DNA of 64,000 nt, from the NCBI RefSeq assembly GCF_010727945.1, contig NZ_AP022569.1:1054001-1118000 (forward strand), given 5' to 3'. Source of the stretch: Mycobacterium cookii. GTDB lineage: Bacteria > Actinomycetota > Actinomycetes > Mycobacteriales > Mycobacteriaceae. Every line of letters starts with the position of its first letter. Position 1 is the stretch's first letter. The notes below the pieces were generated by a model. It saw only the letters and a program-made list of their open reading frames with translations, did not search any database and was not told the origin of the DNA. The position numbers and the translations under genes are program-made. Below, piece after piece: positions 61,010-64,000 of the stretch.

Positions 61010-61493
61010 GCGATCGGGCGAACGTCCCCACGATGGTCGCTACGCTCTGCCCGACATCCATTGCCATTCCGCGCTCGTCGGCGCCCAGCGGTTCCAGCGC
61101 GTCGAACTGAGATCGGACCAGCGACGACGGCATGAAATGCCCCGGCCTGCCGGCCTGCCTGCGTGCGATCAACTCCGGCGATCCGGTCAGATGCAGGAAT
61201 TCGATTGTCGGACAATGTGATCGCAGCTGGTCACGATATCGACGGGCCAGCGCCGAGCAGCTCATCACACCGCCGTGATCGTGGCGCGCCAGCCACTGCC
61301 CCACCGCGTCCAGCCACGGTGAGCGATCGGCGTCGGTGAGCGGAGTGCCCGCCGCCATCTTCTCGATGCTGGTGTGCGGGTGAAACGTGTCGGCGTCGGC
61401 GAACGGCACCCCCAGGCGATCTGCCAGCGCCGCGCCTACCGTCGACTTACCCGACCCGGAGACACCCATCACGACGACCGGTGTGCTCGGCAT
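60999..61493 (-). CDS. gntK: Gluconokinase
   Basis: The protein is 164 residues. Walker A is VMGVSGSGKSTVGAALA. Conserved ADTFHPHTSIEKMAAGTPLTDADRSPWL and the later CSALARRYRDQLR match GntK-type kinases. It phosphorylates gluconate to 6-phosphogluconate. Its ATG overlaps the TAA of the upstream gene (TAATG), so the two are coupled. Confidence 0.9.
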   Translation of the reverse strand: MPSTPVVVMGVSGSGKSTVGAALADRLGVPFADADTFHPHTSIEKMAAGTPLTDADRSPWLDAVGQWLARHDHGGVMSCSALARRYRDQLRSHCPTIEFLHLTGSPELIARRQAGRPGHFMPSSLVRSQFDALEPLGADERGMAMDVGQSVATIVGTFARSLNA

Positions 61494-63502
61494 TACCGGC
61501 CCGGTTGGTTGCGGTTCCACTCCAGCCAGCCGACACCGGTTCGTCCATCCGCGGTGCTGACGACGGCCCACACCCGTGGGAACTCGCTGATCCGTCCGTC
61601 CGGGGCCACCAGCCGCAGCGGCGCTTGCCCGCGCACGTCGACGGTCGCGGTGATACCGCCGGGATCGACCACGAGCTTGGCGTTTCGCGGCAACCCGTCA
61701 TCGTCGAAAGTCTGCTCGCGACTGATGGTTTGCACCTCGGTGACCGTTCCGGCGTCATCCTGGACGTAGCCGACAGCTACCGGCGGGACGCCCGGTATCC
61801 GGATGTCGACGGCGTGCACGTGGCTGCCGTCGTCGAGGTGCAGCACGCTCCACATCCAGTCCATGCTCCACCAATCGCGGACTCCCCACGAGTGATCTCG
61901 TTGGCCGGGCACCGAGTCGACGGTGTAGCGCCGACCGTCGATCGTCACGGAACCCGATACGGTGCACGGTATTTCGTAGCGGGTCGCGATGCGGTACTGG
62001 TAGGGCGTGCCGTCGGTAGTCCATACCAGGTCCAGCGTCACCTCGGCCGGGGTGCCGTGTTCCGCTCGCAGCAACGCGGCCGGGTCGGCGTACGACTGAC
62101 CGGTGCCGCGCAAGGTGATCCGGTAGCTGCGCAGCGGGTCGGCGGCGTTGTGCGCGAAATCGGTTGTCGCCGTGTGCACGACCCACGGATCAGCGGGCAA
62201 CGGAACCTCGAAGTCGACAACTGCGACCGTGGGGAGGTTCGGCCCGCACAGCAGCGCGTGCAACCAGGCGGTCTGCTGGTTGGGGATCAGGCCGAGTCGC
62301 ACCCAGCCACCGAATCCCTGTGCGGCATCGGCGAAGTCGGCATACCAGCTTTCATTCCAGAGCGGCTCGTCGGTGGCGGTGTGAGCCGCCTCGTCGTCAG
62401 GCGACGGGCACAGCGGCGCGACGGCGATCGGCGCGGGCAGGATCGCCAGCGCGTCGGTGTCAAGCACGTGCTCGCAGTGCCGCTGCAGCATCGTCATGAA
62501 CATGTCGTCGCCACGGTCGGTGCGTTCCACCAGCATCGACGACACGATGGCCATCATCACGCCGAAGAAGCTCTGTCGGCGCACGCCCTCGCGGACCTCG
62601 GCGAGGCTGACCGGTGCGCTGGGCCCCAGAGCGCGGTGGTAGTCACCGAGCAGCGCGTCATAGTGTTCGCGGCGGTCCGCGACCGGCAACGCGCAGCCGA
62701 CGAAGTAGGCCAGATCGGTCATCGCCGGGCCCCAGGTGACCGTCTGCCAATCGACCACCGTCAGCGGGCGGTCGGCCCCGTCGGCGCCGAACAGCATGTT
62801 GTCCAACCGGTAGTCGCCGTGCACGAGTCCATGGATCCGGCCGCCGGTCGCCTCATCGGCGAGGTATCCATCGAACGCGCCGACCAGTTGTTCGCACACC
62901 ATGCGGTACTGCGGGGCGATCCGGTCGCCGTAGCGGTCGACGAAGCCGGCGTAGAGCGCGGCGATCAGCGCCTGATTGACCGGAGTGTCACGGTTCAGCC
63001 ACGGCGCCTCGGCCAGCGTGCTGTCACCGAGCAGCGGGCCCTGCAGACGGGCCAGCTCGGTGACGGCCAGTTGAGCCTGTTCCGTTGTCGCGCCGCGTAT
63101 TTCGTCGCCGACGACGGCTGGGTTGGCGTCACCGAGCAACACATCGAAGATTCCGGATGACGCGTCGAACGCGGCGTGGTAGCACGGCGCGACCGGTCCG
63201 TGCAGCCTCGGCGCGATATCGCGGTAGAAGCACACCTCGCGCTCGTAGAGACCCAGCGTCATACCGGTCTGGCGGCTCATCGGATCGGTGGCCGCGACCT
63301 TGAGCACCACCGAGTCCGGTCGGCCGTCGCCAGGCTCCCCGTCGGCGTAGGTCAGCGCAATGCGGTAGCACTCGCTCATCTGACCCGTGCCGATGCGCTC
63401 GACGGAGAATGCGGAGATGGTTCCCGCGCCGACGGCTGCCGTCAGCCACTGGGCGGTGAGGTCGGCCGGCCGTTCGACGACGTTGTCGAGGTGCGATGTC
63501 AT
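61493..63502 (-). CDS. APH-like kinase domain fused to a C-terminal beta-rich domain
   Basis: The protein is 669 residues. Residues 1-360 are an aminoglycoside-phosphotransferase-like kinase: IGTGQMSECYRI, VVLKVAATDP, catalytic HGDYRLDNMLF, and VVDWQTVTWGPAMTDLAYF. Residues 400-669 are a separate domain with repeated beta-strand segments (SVTIDGRRYTVDSVPGQRDHSWG) as in DUF7064-like proteins. The substrate is unknown. It is coupled to gntK by TAATG. Confidence 0.75.
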   Translation of the reverse strand: MTSHLDNVVERPADLTAQWLTAAVGAGTISAFSVERIGTGQMSECYRIALTYADGEPGDGRPDSVVLKVAATDPMSRQTGMTLGLYEREVCFYRDIAPRLHGPVAPCYHAAFDASSGIFDVLLGDANPAVVGDEIRGATTEQAQLAVTELARLQGPLLGDSTLAEAPWLNRDTPVNQALIAALYAGFVDRYGDRIAPQYRMVCEQLVGAFDGYLADEATGGRIHGLVHGDYRLDNMLFGADGADRPLTVVDWQTVTWGPAMTDLAYFVGCALPVADRREHYDALLGDYHRALGPSAPVSLAEVREGVRRQSFFGVMMAIVSSMLVERTDRGDDMFMTMLQRHCEHVLDTDALAILPAPIAVAPLCPSPDDEAAHTATDEPLWNESWYADFADAAQGFGGWVRLGLIPNQQTAWLHALLCGPNLPTVAVVDFEVPLPADPWVVHTATTDFAHNAADPLRSYRITLRGTGQSYADPAALLRAEHGTPAEVTLDLVWTTDGTPYQYRIATRYEIPCTVSGSVTIDGRRYTVDSVPGQRDHSWGVRDWWSMDWMWSVLHLDDGSHVHAVDIRIPGVPPVAVGYVQDDAGTVTEVQTISREQTFDDDGLPRNAKLVVDPGGITATVDVRGQAPLRLVAPDGRISEFPRVWAVVSTADGRTGVGWLEWNRNQPGR

Positions 63503-63528
63503 GGCTGCTCACGAAACCACATCGGCCG

Positions 63529-64000
63529 TCATCGCGCCAGGGAAAACCCCTCCCACGCCCGCCGCCGCTCGGGGTGCGGATCGAATTCGAGGCGTGATTT
63601 GCTGTCGAAGACCATGACCGCGCGGTCGGTATCGGTGTAGGCCGGCCAGTCGTCGCCGGGGTTACCGGTGTGGCTGAATGACCGCCAGCGCCTTTGCACT
63701 TCGTTGGTCACCCGCAGCGCGGATCGCCGGTCAGCGGGAGCGGTCAGCAGCGCCCCGAATTTGGTGCGGTAGACACCGAAGACCGCGAGCAGTTCGGTGG
63801 CGTGCGTCGCGCCCAGCCCGGACCAGCGCAGCACGCGGGGTGCGTAGTCGTAGCGGTACAGGTGTGCGGGTGCGTGGCGACCGTGGGCTTCGGCGATCTC
63901 CCACGCCGCGGAGCTGAACGCGAAATCCCCGCCGAGCCTGATGCAGGCGGACCGGTCCGGATAGTCCGGGTAGGCACGGGTAATGCGTTCCCGCGCAGCC
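63529..64000 (-). CDS. C-terminal part of a carboxylesterase (LipT-like; 5' end outside the window)
   Basis: The open frame ends at 63529 and continues past the right edge. It contains FAFSSAAWEIAEAHG, APAHLYRYDYAPR and GATHATELLAVFG; the His in the last is the catalytic His of type-B carboxylesterases. M. tuberculosis LipT (Rv2045c) lies near pncA, so this is probably its orthologue. The nucleophile and signal region are outside the window. Confidence 0.82.
   Translation of the reverse strand, partial: AARERITRAYPDYPDRSACIRLGGDFAFSSAAWEIAEAHGRHAPAHLYRYDYAPRVLRWSGLGATHATELLAVFGVYRTKFGALLTAPADRRSALRVTNEVQRRWRSFSHTGNPGDDWPAYTDTDRAVMVFDSKSRLEFDPHPERRRAWEGFSLAR

Overview
The window is about 64 kb of GC-rich, gene-dense DNA from a mycobacterium, most likely a non-tuberculous species. 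The assignment rests on family content: a furA-katG pair, Tpx with C60 and C93, a 186-residue PncA with the M. tuberculosis catalytic and metal-binding residues, DUF732 secreted proteins, a HadC-like dehydratase subunit, an Rv0315-type GH16 enzyme, an Rv1987-type secreted CBM2 protein, and a block in the order Rv2037c to Rv2043c (membrane protein, sugar ABC transporter, NTF2-like protein, pncA). Many starts are GTG, and several gene pairs overlap by the four bases GTGA or ATGA.

Layout. 0-10.5 kb: a GT-C membrane glycosyltransferase, two GH16 paralogues flanking tpx, a frameshifted acyltransferase and a hemophore-like protein, then an epoxide-hydrolase-like gene with an in-frame stop, two methyltransferases, a Tat-exported DUF1906 protein and a glycolipid-type glycosyltransferase. 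10.5-23.3 kb: an RsbQ/RsbP-like stress-phosphatase pair, katG-furA, a nucleosidase-like gene, a flavin monooxygenase, a ferritin-like protein, a lytic transglycosylase lipoprotein, a quinone-oxidoreductase-like protein, an FKBP lipoprotein and a SOUL protein. 23.3-34 kb: a coupled ATP-grasp/serine-hydrolase pair, an orphan HadC paralogue, MazEF-like module 1 beside the CBM2 protein, a MarR regulator with divergent redox genes, a GMC oxidoreductase and MazEF-like module 2. A sequence with the organisation of a chromosomal dif site lies at 34,040-34,067, which suggests that the window covers the replication terminus. The Rv1908c/Rv1932/Rv1987/Rv2037c-2043c-like content fits this, because those genes lie near 2.15-2.3 Mb, about half-way round the M. 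tuberculosis chromosome.

34-48 kb: a probable tuberculostearic-acid pair (tmsA/tmsB-like), a hemolysin-III protein, a ZIP transporter, and a phosphoketolase coupled to one of three universal stress proteins. The upstream regions of the three stress-protein genes carry DosR-like sequences. A sulfotransferase-like/TPR/glycosyltransferase-like fusion follows. 47-54 kb: the Rv2037c-pncA syntenic block. 54.4-58.9 kb: an operon of a GT4 glycosyltransferase, a methyltransferase and an alpha/alpha-barrel protein, followed by a second methyltransferase and a divergent TetR regulator. The same palindrome, GACACGTGTC, lies before the operon and between the regulator and the second methyltransferase. This is the best candidate for an undescribed system in the window. 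58.9-64 kb: membrane proteins (DUF6328, DoxX with an 11-residue repeat tail, RDD), a gluconokinase, an APH-like two-domain protein and the end of a LipT-like carboxylesterase.

Three genes are interrupted (about 4,330; 6,341; about 23,235). From sequence alone I cannot tell real decay from assembly errors. I saw no tRNA, rRNA, insertion sequence or CRISPR array, but I could not run dedicated searches.
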